A DNA stretch of 64,000 nucleotides from Apteryx mantelli (taxonomy: Eukaryota > Chordata > Aves > Apterygiformes > Apterygidae): contig NC_089983.1 of the NCBI RefSeq assembly GCF_036417845.1, positions 24,829,207-24,893,206 of the forward strand. Direction: 5' to 3'. The notes beneath the pieces are model-generated. The model worked only from the letters and a program-made list of their open reading frames with translations. It did not search any database and was not told the origin of the DNA. This document shows, piece after piece, positions 26,201 to 37,519 of the stretch (within the stretch, counting starts at the first letter, position 1; each line of letters begins with the position of its first letter). Made by a program: the position numbers and the translations under genes.

Positions 26201-29200
26201 AGGTTATTTTGTCTTCTGAAACATTATAGCTGCATTTAAGTATACAGGGGATAGCTGATTTCCAAGAAATTTAGCTCATTGTTAGCAGTCTGATAAATGA
26301 CCAACTCTGTGATGAGCCAGAGCCTAACTAACAAAATTTGACACCTATTAATTTATACTCAACTGTTCCAAACCAACCACATGTAGAATGACAACCTGGA
26401 CTAAGATTTAAATTACAAATTTTTAGTGATTGGTCTTAATAACTGCGTTTAGTGCTACAGTGATGTTATGTCATTTGATGACTTTGAAACAAGGTTATCT
26501 TCCAGCTCTGTAGCACTGTTCTGCTGATCTTTAAGATTAATACTGAATATTGTAATGGAACATAAATATGTTAAAATGCATTTTGCAATATAGCTATTGC
26601 AGTTACATCAGCCAGCCCCCTGCCATGTTTTTAGTCAGCTTTTACGATTTTATGAGATCATGCTGAAAGAATTTACATGAGCAGCCTCTTTAATTTCTAT
26701 TTTTTTCTCTTAAAAAAAAAAAAGACTTTCTAATGAAGTCACATAATTCCTTCTATAGCTTTATGTTTTCTATTAGCTAATTTAGGAAAGAAAAATACAT
26801 TTATCCTCTGGCTAGTTCATATGTTACCTTAACTAATTATAACAAATTGCTTAGTTCCTGTCAGCCTGTCTGTGGGCCAGGGCAAGTAAACCATCAATTT
26901 ATGCACGTCAGAAGGGGCATATAGAGCCACATTTTATTTGGATAATTTGGTAGGATTAAGAGACTAAACCTCAGTTACATGAATCTACCTGTTTAATACA
27001 GAATTAAAAAGATTTGTTATTGTTCTAAACCACTTTGCTGGGAAGGAAGCTTGCTTTAAAAATGTATTTCTATTACAGGACATGAACTTGATTGACATTC
27101 TTTGGAGGCAAGATATAGACCTTGGGGCAAGGCGTGAAGTTTTTGATTTTAGTCAACGGCAGAAGGAGTATGAACTCGAGAAACAGAAGAAACTTGAAAA
27201 GGAAAGACAAGAGCAGCTCCAAAAAGAGCAGGAGAAAGCCTTCCTGGCTCAGCTGCAGTTAGATGAAGAGACAGGTGAATTTGTTCCGATTCAGCCAGCT
27301 CAGCGTGTTGAGTCCGAAAATACCGAGCCACCAGTCAGTTTTTCACAGGTAAACTCTTGTATGTATTTGTGAGTGTTTTCAAACCACTTTCCATTCACAG
27401 GAGGACATAATGCTAGTGGTTACCTACAATTAATTTGCATTCATTGCTGTAATGGAAGATTCTTCAGTTATTCAAAGATGCAGTAATATTTTTTCCCATA
27501 ACTCTCCTATTTAGAACACACATACTTCAAAACCAGAAACAGAAGCCTTGTCCTTTGATGACTGCATGCAGCTCTTGGCAGAAGCGTTCCCATTTATAGA
27601 CAGCAATGAGGTAAATGCTCAGTTTCATGGTTTCGTGGGTGCTCTTTTAGGGGATCGGTCTTATTTCTCATTAAGATTTGTCGCGACTGTGCTATTAACT
27701 TGTGATGTGGCTTCAGCTTTGTCCCCATGCCAACTCCCAACTGGAATAAAGCATTGTAGGAGTCTTAAACTAGGGCTGTATCAGGTGCGGGTGGTGTGGT
27801 GCCCTTGTGTTCCTTGTGCTTAACCTAGTAATGCAGTCAGGATTCAGCTTATGACCACAACTGATGGCAATCATTCCAGTTACTACAAATAACAGTAGTG
27901 GAGTTTTGCAGTTTGGTCATTTGCATAGCTCAGCTATGTGCAGTTGGTATATTTGAGTTGCTTTACTTCAGCATACTGACCCAGACTATTTCATGTGGTA
28001 AAGATAAGCCCTTCACCAGTCAATTAGTAGCTTTTTTTCCTATTTTTTTTCCTTAATATGAAAACTGCTTTCATGGGAATATTTCTATATTATCCAATTA
28101 TTTACAAGAAATGCTTTTGTTAAGAAACACCTGTCTACTTGTTCTGCAGAAATGGTAGAACATCAAGAACAGGTTTTTGCTTTAGACAGTTCTAAGCTGT
28201 TTGTACTTTTTTAAATATTCCAGGTTTCTTCTGCTGCATTTCAGTCACTGGTTCCTGCTCAGATGGATAATAACCCAATCTTCATGTCTTCTAATCAAAC
28301 TCAGCCACCTGAATCACCTGTTTTAGTTTCACTTACTGATACAGAGAATATGCAGAACATAGAACAAGTTTGGGAAGAATTATTGTCCCTTCCAGAGTTA
28401 CAGGTAAAAGGTTAATATGATAAACACCTGAAAATAGTAGCATGATGTTCTGGGAAAGTATGGTATTCCAGAGAATGTAGTGCAACAGCATTTTAACAGA
28501 TGGTGATTATGACCCCCACATTGGGGTACTACCTGTAGGATGTTTGTAAATCAGTGTTGGCTTTAATTTTTAAAAAATACTAAATTAAAGAATACATAGG
28601 AGAAAGGAAATTGATTCTCTATCAGAATGCCGTAGTAAAACAGTCTGTCTTCCCAACCAGAACTTCCCCATGTTTATTAAATTATTATTTGCCTCTGTTT
28701 GCAACCTGTTACATACAGTATTACAGCACTATCATGCTTGAAGTTCCAGTTGAATAAAAGAATGGGTACTTCTGAATTATGGATCCTATAACAACAGGAA
28801 TTGTTTCCACAAGCATTATTGTAAATGTATTTTTGACAGTGTTTAAACATATTGTGTAAATCATTTATGGTTACTTTCATTTAGATTTTGTCTTCAACTT
28901 TTATCTGGAGAAAAAGGTTTTGTAAAGAAAACAGCACATATATATAGGCTTATAACTATACCTGCCTCTTCTGTGTAACTATTGTTTATATATGTTCAGG
29001 AAGAACTAATTGTGTAACATACATGAAGTGGATATTTCCAAGAAACAATAGCAGACTAAAAAAATCACTTTCCTATATTCCTAAATTGTGCATTACAAAG
29101 GACATCTACTTTGATTTTTTTTTCCTGTCTTTATTATGGTTTTATTTATATTTTACTTAAGTTGACTATAAAATTGAGCAGATTTATTTTTTCATATATC

Positions 29201-31684
29201 TTTGTAAAACATTATGGTGCTGCAGCATGATGTTGCTTTACTTTATGCTGTTAACACAAGAGATGAATAGTTGGTGGAACCCCTGTCAATCTAAATCATA
29301 TTTAAAAAAAAAGAAAGCAAGTGTGGGGACTGCATCTTTCCTGTCATTGTCACTTTTTTCCTTAATCTTTGTATTTTTTTAATTTTCCTACTTTTCTAAT
29401 CTTTACTGTTGTGATAGGGTTCAAAGCCTCACGTAAGGACAATTTGACTATGAAGAGGCAGCAGTGAAGCTGTAAATATAAAAGCAAAAGAAAATCATCT
29501 GTTGCAGTAATTCTGAATCATATTTGAATAATCTTCTGAAAAGAAGTGAGATAATTAAATTGAGGCTATCTTCTTTCTATGAATTATATTTGATGAAAGA
29601 GAAAACTCTTACTTTCAAAACCTTATCTTAAGCCTTGTGTGATCTCCATTTAAATAATCAGTGTGTGGTCCCTTCTTAAGAGAAAGAGATTCATTTTGGT
29701 AATTGCCTAATTCTGTGGGGACAGCAGGCACACTTATTTCAGATTCAGTTAAGATACTGCCACCCTGTTGGAAAGAACATTGGTCTTGTAGCCAGTGAAA
29801 GCCCATCAATGTAATGGTTCTAGGCACTTATGCTGATGTTAGCCAGCTTAACTAAAAGTAGGTGGGGTGAGTTAATGTTTGTAAGGCTTAATGTTAGTAC
29901 TCTTTACTTCACAGAGAATTACATTTCTCTACACCAAACAAACAGCTGTTTCATTCAATAGTTTCTAAAAGAATCTTATATTTGAAGAAATATATCTCAT
30001 GATATGAAATTAAAGATTGCTGAGAATAATTGTTTGCTAGTGGTGTCAGTAAATCACATTCAATAATGTTACATTTACTGTACTGATACCTTTATTAGCA
30101 GTGGTGCTTGTGAGAGCTCCATGATTCCCAGTAGCAATTTAGCAGAACAGGAGAGCTCCATGAAATTTCCATATAGCACAGTGTGTTGGAATGGGTCTTC
30201 AGCATCTTGTTATGACTGACAGGCTCTGCTGGCTTAATCTAAGTAGCTTTGTCCAGAGTAAGTTGCCTTATACTCTGCTTAGGTGCCTAGTCTTCTCCCT
30301 AGTTTGCCTCTCCATAGTAAAATTGTGTTGTAGTAATCTAGGTCACAGCAATATTATAATACCCATTTTACATGCATGTTGATTTGCTAAAATATTTAAT
30401 GTTTGTGGATTATATAAAAAGATTTTGTTATCAATTAGTGAGGTGTTGCTGAATTTCTCTACTTTTCTCATGCAGTGTCTTAACATTGAAAATGATAACC
30501 TGGCTGAGGTAAGCACAATCGCAAGCCCTGAAACGAAGCCAACAGAGATGCACAACAGCTATAATTACTACAACTCATTATCCATGATGAGGAAAGATGT
30601 TAACTGCAGTCCAGATTTCCTGAACAGTATTGAGGGTCCTTTTTCCAGCATTTTGCCACCAGAAGACACCAGCCAGCTGAGTGGGAACTCTTTAAATAGC
30701 ACATCCACTTTGAGCTCTGATTTCTGTGAGGATTTCTATGCCACCTTTATTCATACAAAGGCGAACAGTGACACTGCCCCGACAAACACTATCAGTCAGT
30801 CACTTGCAGATATTCTAAGTGAACCTATTGATCTTTCCAGTTTCTCTCTGTGTAAAGCTTTTAATGGTGACCACTCAGGAACTGTACCAGAATGTAATGA
30901 TTCTGACTCTGGTATTTCATTGAATGCAAGTTCTAGTGTAGCATCACCTGAACACTCTGTTGAATCATCTGTCTATGGAGATAAGACTTTTGGTTGTAGT
31001 GATTCTGAAATGGAAGACATGGATAGTGCTCCTGGAAGTGTGCCACAGAGCAATGCAAACATGTATTCATTGCAATTCCATGATCATGTGCTTTCTTCCT
31101 TGGGGCCAAGCACTCAAACCCCTACTTTGCAATGTGCAAACACACCAAAGAAAGAACCACCTGCCAGTCCAGGCCACCCCAAAGCTCCATTCACAAAAGA
31201 TAAACCTTCAAGCCGTCTTGAAGCTCATCTCACAAGAGATGAGCAAAGAGCAAAAGCTCTGCAGATCCCTTTTCCTGTAGAAAAAATCATCAATCTTCCT
31301 GTTGATGACTTCAATGAAATGATGTCTAAGGAGCAGTTCAGCGAAGCCCAGCTTGCACTTATTCGAGATATACGCAGGAGAGGAAAGAATAAAGTGGCTG
31401 CTCAAAACTGCCGTAAAAGAAAACTGGAAAATATAGTGGAACTGGAGCAAGATTTGAGTAACCTAAAAGATGAGAAAGAGAAATTGCTTAAAGAAAAAGG
31501 AGAGAATGACAAAAGCCTTCGTCAAATGAAAAAGCAACTTACCACCTTATACCTTGAGGTCTTCAGCATGCTACGTGATGAAGATGGAAAGTCTTACTCC
31601 CCTAGTGAATATTCACTGCAGCAAACTAGAGATGGCAATGTCTTTCTTGTTCCTAAAAGCAAGAAGTCAGAGACTAAATTCTGA
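5186..31684 (+). CDS. NFE2L2: NRF2 (nuclear factor erythroid 2-related factor 2), five coding exons
   Basis: CNC-bZIP activator that pairs with small MAF proteins at antioxidant response elements to switch on detoxification, glutathione and NADPH genes. Joining 5186-5215, 27079-27348, 27515-27610, 28224-28403 and 30476-31684 gives 594 residues (human 605); all junctions are GT-AG and phase 0. Neh2: DLG at residues 24-26 and ETGE at 74-77, the two KEAP1 contacts, with all seven lysines between them (39, 45, 47, 48, 51, 59, 63). Ser35 matches human Ser40. Neh4 (about 112-132, FDDCMQLL) and Neh5 (IEQVWEELL, across the exon 4/5 junction) are the CBP-binding activation boxes. Neh6 carries both beta-TrCP degrons, DSGIS (336-340) and DSAPGS (375-380). 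Neh1 has the CNC and basic region ([12 protein letters not shown], 497-508) and a leucine zipper. Neh3 ends in VFLVPKSKK. The start ATG has A at -3 and G at +4. Nothing is broken. Confidence 0.97.
5291..5310. repeat. (CCTCG)4 short tandem repeat
   Basis: Four perfect copies of CCTCG near the start of NFE2L2 intron 1, inside the CpG island. No function is evident. Confidence 0.8.
5367..5406. promoter_or_regulatory. E-box / XRE / ARE cluster at the start of NFE2L2 intron 1
   Basis: Within 40 bases: E-box CACGTG (5367-5372); TGGCGTG (5371-5377), which fits the dioxin or xenobiotic response core TNGCGTG; GTGACTCCGC (5375-5384), which fits the ARE core RTGACnnnGC except for the final purine; and, on the - strand of 5396-5406, GTGACTCAGCG, an exact match to the ARE consensus RTGACnnnGCR that also contains an AP-1/MARE core. 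Mammalian Nrf2 is known to be autoregulated through ARE-like sites and induced through XREs. The cluster is about 150-190 bases into intron 1, so it could serve as a downstream promoter element. Binding is inferred. Confidence 0.55.
5840..5846 (+). promoter_or_regulatory. Possible alternative splice donor in the NFE2L2 CpG island
   Basis: GGGCAG|GTAACG is a fair donor within the CpG island, 625 bases downstream of the exon 1 donor. A transcript starting between 5220 and 5840 could splice from here to exon 2 and initiate at Met12 (27082), as the human shorter isoforms do from alternative first exons. No transcript evidence is available. Confidence 0.25.
10414..10436. repeat. (TTTA)n microsatellite
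   Basis: About five or six tandem TTTA units in NFE2L2 intron 1, preceded by a T-rich run. Confidence 0.85.
22527..22563 (+). repeat. Direct repeat copy 1 in NFE2L2 intron 1
   Basis: Begins GATCATGGGAAAG and matches 23187-23223 at 31 of 37 positions by eye. The copies are 660 bases apart. They may be fragments of an old interspersed repeat or a local duplication; the family was not recognised. Confidence 0.5.
23187..23223 (+). repeat. Direct repeat copy 2 in NFE2L2 intron 1
   Basis: Partner of 22527-22563, sharing GATCATGGGAAAG, then AAGTC and TTGTCTG at the same spacing without gaps. Similarity fades beyond about 40 bases. Confidence 0.5.
23925..23938. repeat. (GT)7 microsatellite
   Basis: Seven GT units, preceded by interrupted TG-rich sequence. 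Located in NFE2L2 intron 1. Confidence 0.85.
27079..27348 (+). CDS. NFE2L2: NFE2L2 exon 2 (Neh2 KEAP1-binding domain)
   Basis: 90 codons, phase 0 at both ends, acceptor TATTACAG|GAC and donor CAG|GTAAAC. It carries residues 11-100, with the DLG and ETGE motifs and the lysine-rich helix between them that KEAP1-CUL3 ubiquitinates. In human cancers, skipping or mutation of this exon frees NRF2 from KEAP1. Met12 at 27082 is the start used by shorter mammalian isoforms. Confidence 0.97.
27515..27610 (+). CDS. NFE2L2: NFE2L2 exon 3 (Neh4 activation box)
   Basis: 32 codons (residues 101-132), acceptor TATTTAG|AAC and donor GAG|GTAAAT. It encodes the acidic-hydrophobic Neh4 segment [16 protein letters not shown], which recruits CBP/p300. 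Intron 2 upstream is only 166 bases. Confidence 0.96.
27611..28223 (+). other. NFE2L2: NFE2L2 intron 3
   Basis: 613 bases, GTAAAT to TTCCAG. The reading frame continues open for about 70 codons past the exon 3 donor, but the continuation lacks NRF2 similarity. Nothing else was recognised. Confidence 0.9.
28224..28403 (+). CDS. NFE2L2: NFE2L2 exon 4 (linker and start of Neh5)
   Basis: 60 codons (residues 133-192), acceptor TTCCAG|GTT and donor CAG|GTAAAA. It is poorly conserved in its middle and ends in the strongly conserved Neh5 core [15 protein letters not shown], which continues into exon 5 as CLNIEN. Confidence 0.96.
28404..30475 (+). other. NFE2L2: NFE2L2 intron 4
   Basis: 2072 bases, AT-rich, GTAAAA to TCATGCAG. 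No gene or repeat family was recognised. Confidence 0.9.
30476..31684 (+). CDS. NFE2L2: NFE2L2 exon 5 (Neh7, Neh6, Neh1, Neh3) with stop
   Basis: 402 codons plus TGA (31682-31684), acceptor CATGCAG|TGT. The N-terminal third is serine-rich and diverged from human; from DSDSGIS onward it becomes highly conserved. Order: Neh7 region (RXR-alpha contact in human), Neh6 with two beta-TrCP phosphodegrons (336-340 and 375-380), CNC segment and basic DNA-binding region (about 450-508), leucine zipper (about 509-550) and C-terminal Neh3 (CHD6 contact in human). The final residues SETKF differ from the human PDVKKN. Confidence 0.97.
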   Translation, partial: CLNIENDNLAEVSTIASPETKPTEMHNSYNYYNSLSMMRKDVNCSPDFLNSIEGPFSSILPPEDTSQLSGNSLNSTSTLSSDFCEDFYATFIHTKANSDTAPTNTISQSLADILSEPIDLSSFSLCKAFNGDHSGTVPECNDSDSGISLNASSSVASPEHSVESSVYGDKTFGCSDSEMEDMDSAPGSVPQSNANMYSLQFHDHVLSSLGPSTQTPTLQCANTPKKEPPASPGHPKAPFTKDKPSSRLEAHLTRDEQRAKALQIPFPVEKIINLPVDDFNEMMSKEQFSEAQLALIRDIRRRGKNKVAAQNCRKRKLENIVELEQDLSNLKDEKEKLLKEKGENDKSLRQMKKQLTTLYLEVFSMLRDEDGKSYSPSEYSLQQTRDGNVFLVPKSKKSETKF

Positions 31685-31749
31685 AGGGCAGCACAGCTGG
31701 TTAGCGTTCTTCAAGTTGTTATTTTTGTATCATTATCCAGATAGATTTT

Positions 31750-31756
31750 ACTGTGA
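31750..31756 (+). promoter_or_regulatory. miR-27 seed match in the NFE2L2 3' UTR
   Basis: ACTGTGA is the complement of miR-27a/b-3p nucleotides 2-8. miR-27a is one of the microRNAs reported to repress human NRF2. The seed match is seen; regulation in this species is inferred. Confidence 0.4.
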
Positions 31757-31789
31757 GGTGGAATGCAGAATTAGGTAACATAAATGATT

Positions 31790-31797
31790 CTATGCAA
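31790..31797 (+). promoter_or_regulatory. miR-153 8-mer seed match in the NFE2L2 3' UTR
   Basis: CTATGCAA pairs with nucleotides 2-8 of miR-153-3p and has the A opposite position 1. miR-153 has been reported to repress human NRF2. The seed match is seen; function is inferred. Confidence 0.45.
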
Positions 31798-31977
31798 CAG
31801 TAATTCTAAGGTTAATAACTAGTTTATGGAAGATGCAGGTTTAAAACTAATAGTGTAATGCAGGTGTATGTATGCAAAATTTGTAATCTCACTTTTATAA
31901 CAAACATTTCCTTCTTATAGTACCACTTTGACTAGTTTCCGTATACATGTAAATATTTAAAGATACCGTATTTATAT

Positions 31978-31984
31978 ATACTGT
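31978..31984 (+). promoter_or_regulatory. miR-144 seed match in the NFE2L2 3' UTR
   Basis: ATACTGT is the complement of miR-144-3p nucleotides 2-8. miR-144 represses NRF2 in human erythroid cells. The site lies in an AU-rich, probably accessible region. Confidence 0.45.
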
Positions 31985-32014
31985 TCTTATCTCTTGTTAT
32001 ATTCATAGATTTGA

Positions 32015-32031
32015 GATATATATATATATAA
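32015..32031. repeat. (AT)n run in the NFE2L2 3' UTR
   Basis: About eight AT units; likely length-variable. Confidence 0.8.
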
Positions 32032-32216
32032 AATGATTTTAGCCTTCTAAATATAACTTCTTGCAAGACAAACAGTATGGCTTCTGATACCTTTTTTTAT
32101 AAATATGCAATAATGTTTGTTTCCCATTTTTCTTATACATTTGTACTTGCTTTATATTTAATATATAATTTAGGATAAAAGTTGACAAAGTATGATTTTG
32201 ATTTGTTTTGAAGTTC

Positions 32217-32222
32217 ATTAAA
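32217..32222 (+). terminator. NFE2L2: NFE2L2 poly(A) signal ATTAAA
   Basis: ATTAAA followed closely by a T-rich stretch (32223-32234), in the position of the human NFE2L2 signal as I remember it. The cleavage site is probably within about 10-30 bases downstream. Confidence 0.7.
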
Positions 32223-35200
32223 TTTTTTTTTTTACTGTACTTCATACACATTTATTTCCCTAAAGTAGGTAATTTGCTGATTCAAACATCCTCACTAATT
32301 TTCCAAGGACAAGTCTTTACACAACAAATATGATAGTAATCGGAGATGTATCAGACAGCATTGTCAGCTTTACTGCTCCTTAGTTCATCATCATTTTAAC
32401 TGCCTTTGGAAGGATAGTGTAACATAAATTTAAGTTTCAAGTCTATGTTAAGTTTACGTAACAATCCTTGTTTTACTCTCTGAACTCTACTTAACTCACG
32501 ATGGGATCTTTTCTCCAAAGGCGTTTAAAATCTGTTAATTAAAACATCATCAGCACCATGCATTTTTCCAACTAAAAATTCTGTGTATTTCTCACTAATT
32601 CTTCTAGAAATGCGCTATGCATCTCCGAGTAGGGACAAATGATGCTTGTTGATATTACTTCTGAGGTTATAGATGACATACTGCCAACCAACTGCACTGT
32701 CTGGGACCTGTGCTTAATTAAAGTGTTGCAGAATTTGAAATTGTGAGTTGTAAGAGAATAAAAATTGGGGCAAACAAATAGAATTGCTTTGTTTACTCTT
32801 CAAAAGACTCATTGTACTTGATTATAGTGGATTTTATGAAATATAGAAAATAGTTTGTAATTCGAAACACTTTTGCAGTATTTCTTTACAGCGACACATT
32901 GATCTGAACAAGTAAAAAACATCTCATCTTCCTTTATCTTCCCTGTGAAACTTCTAACTAACAACTGGCACATTTAATCTTAAGTCTGATTTTTTCTGCC
33001 ACTGGTACTCTAAATCATTTCAGGAATATTTCCTATCTTAGAGTATTATACATAATTTGGCATAATAAATGCCCAGTTATTCTGCAAGTTTTCAAAACCT
33101 ATTGTACAATTTTTTCCAAAAAATAAAATTTAGCCTGGTTTTTCTCAGGAAAGGATTAATGAAATCCATCAGCCCTGTCTTTTTCACTGGACCTCAGTGT
33201 TCAACTGAGTGCACTGCAGGGTTCAAGTTCTCAGAGACATTACATTTCTATGACTTTTTTGGAAACTGGGGGTGGAAGCAGATGGAAAAAAAACAAAACT
33301 AGGGCTCTCCTTAAAGGCAAAGCAGACAGGGCTTTGCCGTTCTCCATTCAGTAAACTTGGGGGCTGGTGCCCAACCAGCCTGTGTGTATCAGTCAGCCAG
33401 TCTGCGCATGCACAGTACAAACAAGGTGATAAACACGCCATCCTCCACCCAGCAAAACTTGTCAGGGAGATGGTGGGGAGATAAGATAAAAGAAGGGGCT
33501 GGACATACTTAAGAAGGGTAGAGAAGGACCCAAAAGGTTGTGGTAATAATGTAGGGAAAAGGGTTTAAAGGAGGGGTCCCAGATTAGGAAACCAGACTTC
33601 CTGTAGTTTACTGTTCACAAGACAAGTCTGAGTAGCGCTAAACAAAATGGTTGTTGGTGAATTTACAATCCTGAAGTTTGTCCCAAACTTTTTAGCCATG
33701 CTGCAGCTGAATATCTAGCAGATGGCTGTCCATGAAATGCAGAACAATAATTTTAATGACCATAATCCTAATTCCATATTAGATCAGTTTTTATGAATCT
33801 TGTAATTGTTCTGAGTGTCTTCATAGATTTAAAAAAAAAAAAGTGAAGAGGACGCATATGGAGTTAGTACAGAGCACCATAATTTTGATTAATGTTATTC
33901 CATCAGTGGCTGCCATGGAAATGCTCAAGACAAGGAGCAAAGAATTCATATATTCAGAACAAACTTGTAATTGTTGAAATGGGTTTTAATATTTTAATTC
34001 ACTGGCCAAGAACCTGATAAATTCTTTGTAAGCCCTTAACTGATTCCTTAAATTTCTGTTATAACAGAGGTTGAGCCTTCTGTGCTGTACCTCTAAGGCA
34101 CAGCAAGGCATGTCGATCCCACATTCCTGACCCCTGGCTGTAGACTTGGTAAAATTTAGTTCAGAGTATATCTGCATAGTTCAATACAACACAGTAACAC
34201 ATAAGCTGCTCCAAATGCACCAAAGCTTGTTCAGACTAATTTACCCTGCTAAGAATAGCAGAAAAATATATGTATCTAGATAGCTGACCTTTCCATTGTG
34301 CACCCACTAGTTTCCAACAGCATGCAGCTGAGGAGCTTCTCAAGCACAGCTATACCCATATTTTTGAGATTTCTGATAAATTTGCCTAACCATTTGTGAA
34401 CACATTTATACTGCGGGGCTCACTTCCTGTAGTAATGCAGTCTACAGCTTAGTTACTTAGGCCATGAAAAAAGCAGCTCCCTTTGAAACCTACAGACTCT
34501 TCTTTCATGGGTTAAGTTCTGCTTACATCTCCACTGCCTTCATGTTTGCCCAGACCACTGGCAGGTCCTTGCTCTATCCTATTTTTTCCTCAACTGAACA
34601 GTCCTCGTGCAGTGAATTGTTCCTCATTAGAAAACCTGATTTTAGTACCTTCCTAATTCTAAATTACTTCTTTAGAATGTATGCTGGGAACTGCATGCTA
34701 TAGCCAAGATGTAGACGCTCAGGGGACTTTAAACTGCATATTGTTTTCTTCTTATTTTTTCTAATAACTCTTAACATTGTATCTACGTTTTTGACAGTTC
34801 CTGAGCATTGAGCTACTATTTTCATACAACTCTCCCCACTAATTCCAAGACCTCTTTCCTGAATGGTATTAACTAAACTGGAACCTATTATAACAGAAAT
34901 ATGCTTTGTTTTTCCCTGTATGCTCTGAATTTCACATTTCACAGGTTGGTCACAGTAGTATCAGTGCAACTTTTCACAATCAGCTTTTGTTTTTAGTGTG
35001 CTGAATAATTCTACAGCATTTCCAGTCTTCGTCACTTTGTCATTCATCCTCCTGTTCTGACTCATTTTACACAGGTTCTGAATAGCAGAGGCCTCCATAG
35101 CATCTCACGCACACACTGTCTCTATTGCTTTTCATCAGCCTTAGCTAACCAGAGAAGAGTAGGGTAAAGAGAATAGTAATAACAGCTTTACCAGAAAGGT

Positions 35201-36005
35201 AGTTCTGCCCAAGGCTGTGTAGTGCTGTAGGAACCGCAGTCTTATGTGGTTATATCCTCTTTAAAAGGCAAACTGATGGCTAAGCGCTGGTACCAGGAGA
35301 AAGCCTTTGTAACCTAGAACTGGGGCTTTCAGATGCTCCATCCCTGCCACCCAGAAGAGAGCCAGAGCATAAGTAATAGTTTCACAGAATGTTATCTTCC
35401 AGGTAACTTTTCATATTGTGTTACTTACCACAAACTTTCAAAAGTGAAGTCCTTCCCCACAAAATGTTTATATCTGAGCCAGCAGATACAGGAAGTTGTG
35501 AAGGGGTGAATAAGTACAAGGAAAAAAAAAAATCAGGTAAAACTGAGTTTCTCACATATCAGTGCACAAATCTTCTAAAAAAATCTGGAGATTCATTGCA
35601 ACACTATGAAAACTGGCAGTACCATTCATGTGATTAACCTAAGTTCAGTTTTGCCATTGTATTAGGATCATTCAAATCCATGTACTGCTGCTGCTGTCAG
35701 AAACACATCAAATGCACTTTGATCTAGTATGTTAGCTAAGTCAGTCCAAAACTTCTTTTAAGGAACAATGATTTCACACTTGTGGTATCTACAATCTTTG
35801 CAATCAAAACTGCAGGCAATGGGAAGAGTAGCCCTTGGGCAAAAGCAGTGGTAGTTTCCACTCTTTCAATTATTCTCTCCCTTTTCATAAATAATGCATT
35901 CTCAAAAGCACCTGTGAATAGTTCAAAACTTAAGGCTAAAAGAACACCACCATATCATAAGTTTCAATCTCCTCTACAACACAGTGGAAGAATAGCATAG
36001 CATCT

Positions 36006-36031
36006 CCCCCCCCAAAAAAAAAAAAAAAAAA
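36006..36031. repeat. C8A18 homopolymer block
   Basis: Eight C followed directly by eighteen A. A long A run of this kind can be the tail of an old retrotransposed copy, but no body is recognisable beside it. Confidence 0.85.
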
Positions 36032-37503
36032 GAGATTTTTATTCTTTAATTTTACAGAAATGAAAGCTATTAAGCCCTGGGTAATTGTACTTACATGCCA
36101 TTACTGCATCTACAGTCTCCTGCGGGCAGGATGCTCTCCTTTAATCTGCAAGGCCACAAAGCAACCTGATCCTGGAAAGGCCTTGGTGTGTTCCGATTAG
36201 ACTTTCCAACCTCTCTAACAGTGAATATTTGATGTATCGTGTAACAAGTGAACCATTTGCAAAACACTTCTTCAGGATGCAATTCCATGAGATGACTTGA
36301 GTGGATTTAACAGCTCACCACTACCAAAAGGAGAAGAACTGGCTTCTCTCACTCGCCTCTTCACTGTCACCTCTTGGCTGCATGTTCTCAACCTTGCACT
36401 AATCATAGTTGGTTAAGACACTTCTGTAAGCTGATTCAGCTTACTAACTCTGCAGAAAACTACCCTGGAAGAAGCAAGCAGTCGGTCCTTTTGCATAAGC
36501 ACTGCAACAAATGCAAGCTCATGCAAAAAAGCAGGGAAAGGGAAGAAGGGAAGAGAGACTTCTCCCATTTTGTAATGGGTGGACATTAGTCAGATCAGTT
36601 GCTTGCAAAACTGTATCCTCAGATTCCCAACATACCTACAAATACTGGGAACCCTGCTACTTGACCCTGCAACTTTAAATAGTCACATTTATGTTCTCGC
36701 AGAAAATATTTATTGGAAAATGGAAATCCAGGTGATGCAACTTGCACTCTCAGGCTACTTACCTTGTTCATGCCAACCTCCTTCCTTATTAACATGTCAG
36801 TCCATTCCACTGTACACTTCTTGAGATTATAAAATACAGAACTGCCACGTTCTGAATGCAAGAGGACTACTCTTTTTGGAGCAAATAGCCAATAACAGTG
36901 ATTAGAGTGCTAGGGGCTGGATTTGACCGATGAAGCAGGTTTATTCGCTCTATGAAGGAGGCCAGGCACCAGGTCAGCTAAATCAAAGATACTGCCACAC
37001 TGTGAGAGATGCTTTTCTTGCTGTTGTACAAATATGCCTCAAATGACTTTGCCTTCAATACTGCCTAGGAATGGGAACACTCCTAAGGACAGTAAACCCT
37101 CATTGAAACAGTAGAGGAATGTGAGATTTTGGCACATTCTTAAGCAAGAAGATCCAAGCCATTCTTAAGGATGGCAATTTTAGGGCATAAGCATTAAGGA
37201 GGAGGAACACTGAGCTACAGTCCTGAACTGTCTTTCAAGGCTGATAAAGTAGCTCTAATACACAGACTGGTTTGATGATCTATTACAGAAAACCTAAAAA
37301 GGCAAAGCTCCTGACTTTGTTTCCTCTTAATTAGGCTATCAAATGTCTCTGGTTTGTGAGGAAAATGGTCTGTCTAGATGCAAGATAAATATTTTAATCA
37401 CAGATCGGCTACAGAACAGAGACCTCAGAGTCCCCCTTTTTAATTTGGTCCTTTTTTTAAACCCTGAAGCAAAAGCCCTAGGCGAAGCCCTTACAACCTT
37501 TGC

Positions 37504-37519
37504 GGGGGGGGGGGGGGGG
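37504..37519. repeat. G16 homopolymer
   Basis: Sixteen consecutive G. Sequencing length error is likely in such a run. It can form a G-quadruplex. Confidence 0.85.

Larger units (their letters stand above)
5216..27078 (+). other. NFE2L2: NFE2L2 intron 1 (21.9 kb)
   Basis: Bounded by GTGAG and TTTCTATTACAG. The first 650 bases belong to the CpG island; the rest is AT-rich with only short spurious open frames. I recognised no nested gene, RNA gene or intact mobile element. It holds simple repeats and one pair of diverged direct repeats, listed separately. A stretch at about 25100-25400 is less low-complexity than its surroundings and could be a conserved enhancer, but that cannot be judged without alignment. 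Confidence 0.9.
31685..32240 (+). other. NFE2L2: NFE2L2 3' UTR
   Basis: About 555 AU-rich bases from the stop to the predicted cleavage site. The last part, from about 32100 to the ATTAAA, resembles the human NFE2L2 3' UTR as I remember it. It contains ATTTA-type elements and three microRNA seed matches listed separately. Endpoints beyond the stop are inferred. Confidence 0.8.

Noticed and set aside
27349-27372. Read-through of NFE2L2 exon 2 into intron 2
   Set aside because: The frame ends after eight intronic codons, and the canonical donor plus a conserved exon 3 show normal splicing.
36006-36031. C8A18 as the tail of a processed pseudogene
   Set aside because: No upstream coding-like or repeat body and no target-site duplication was seen.
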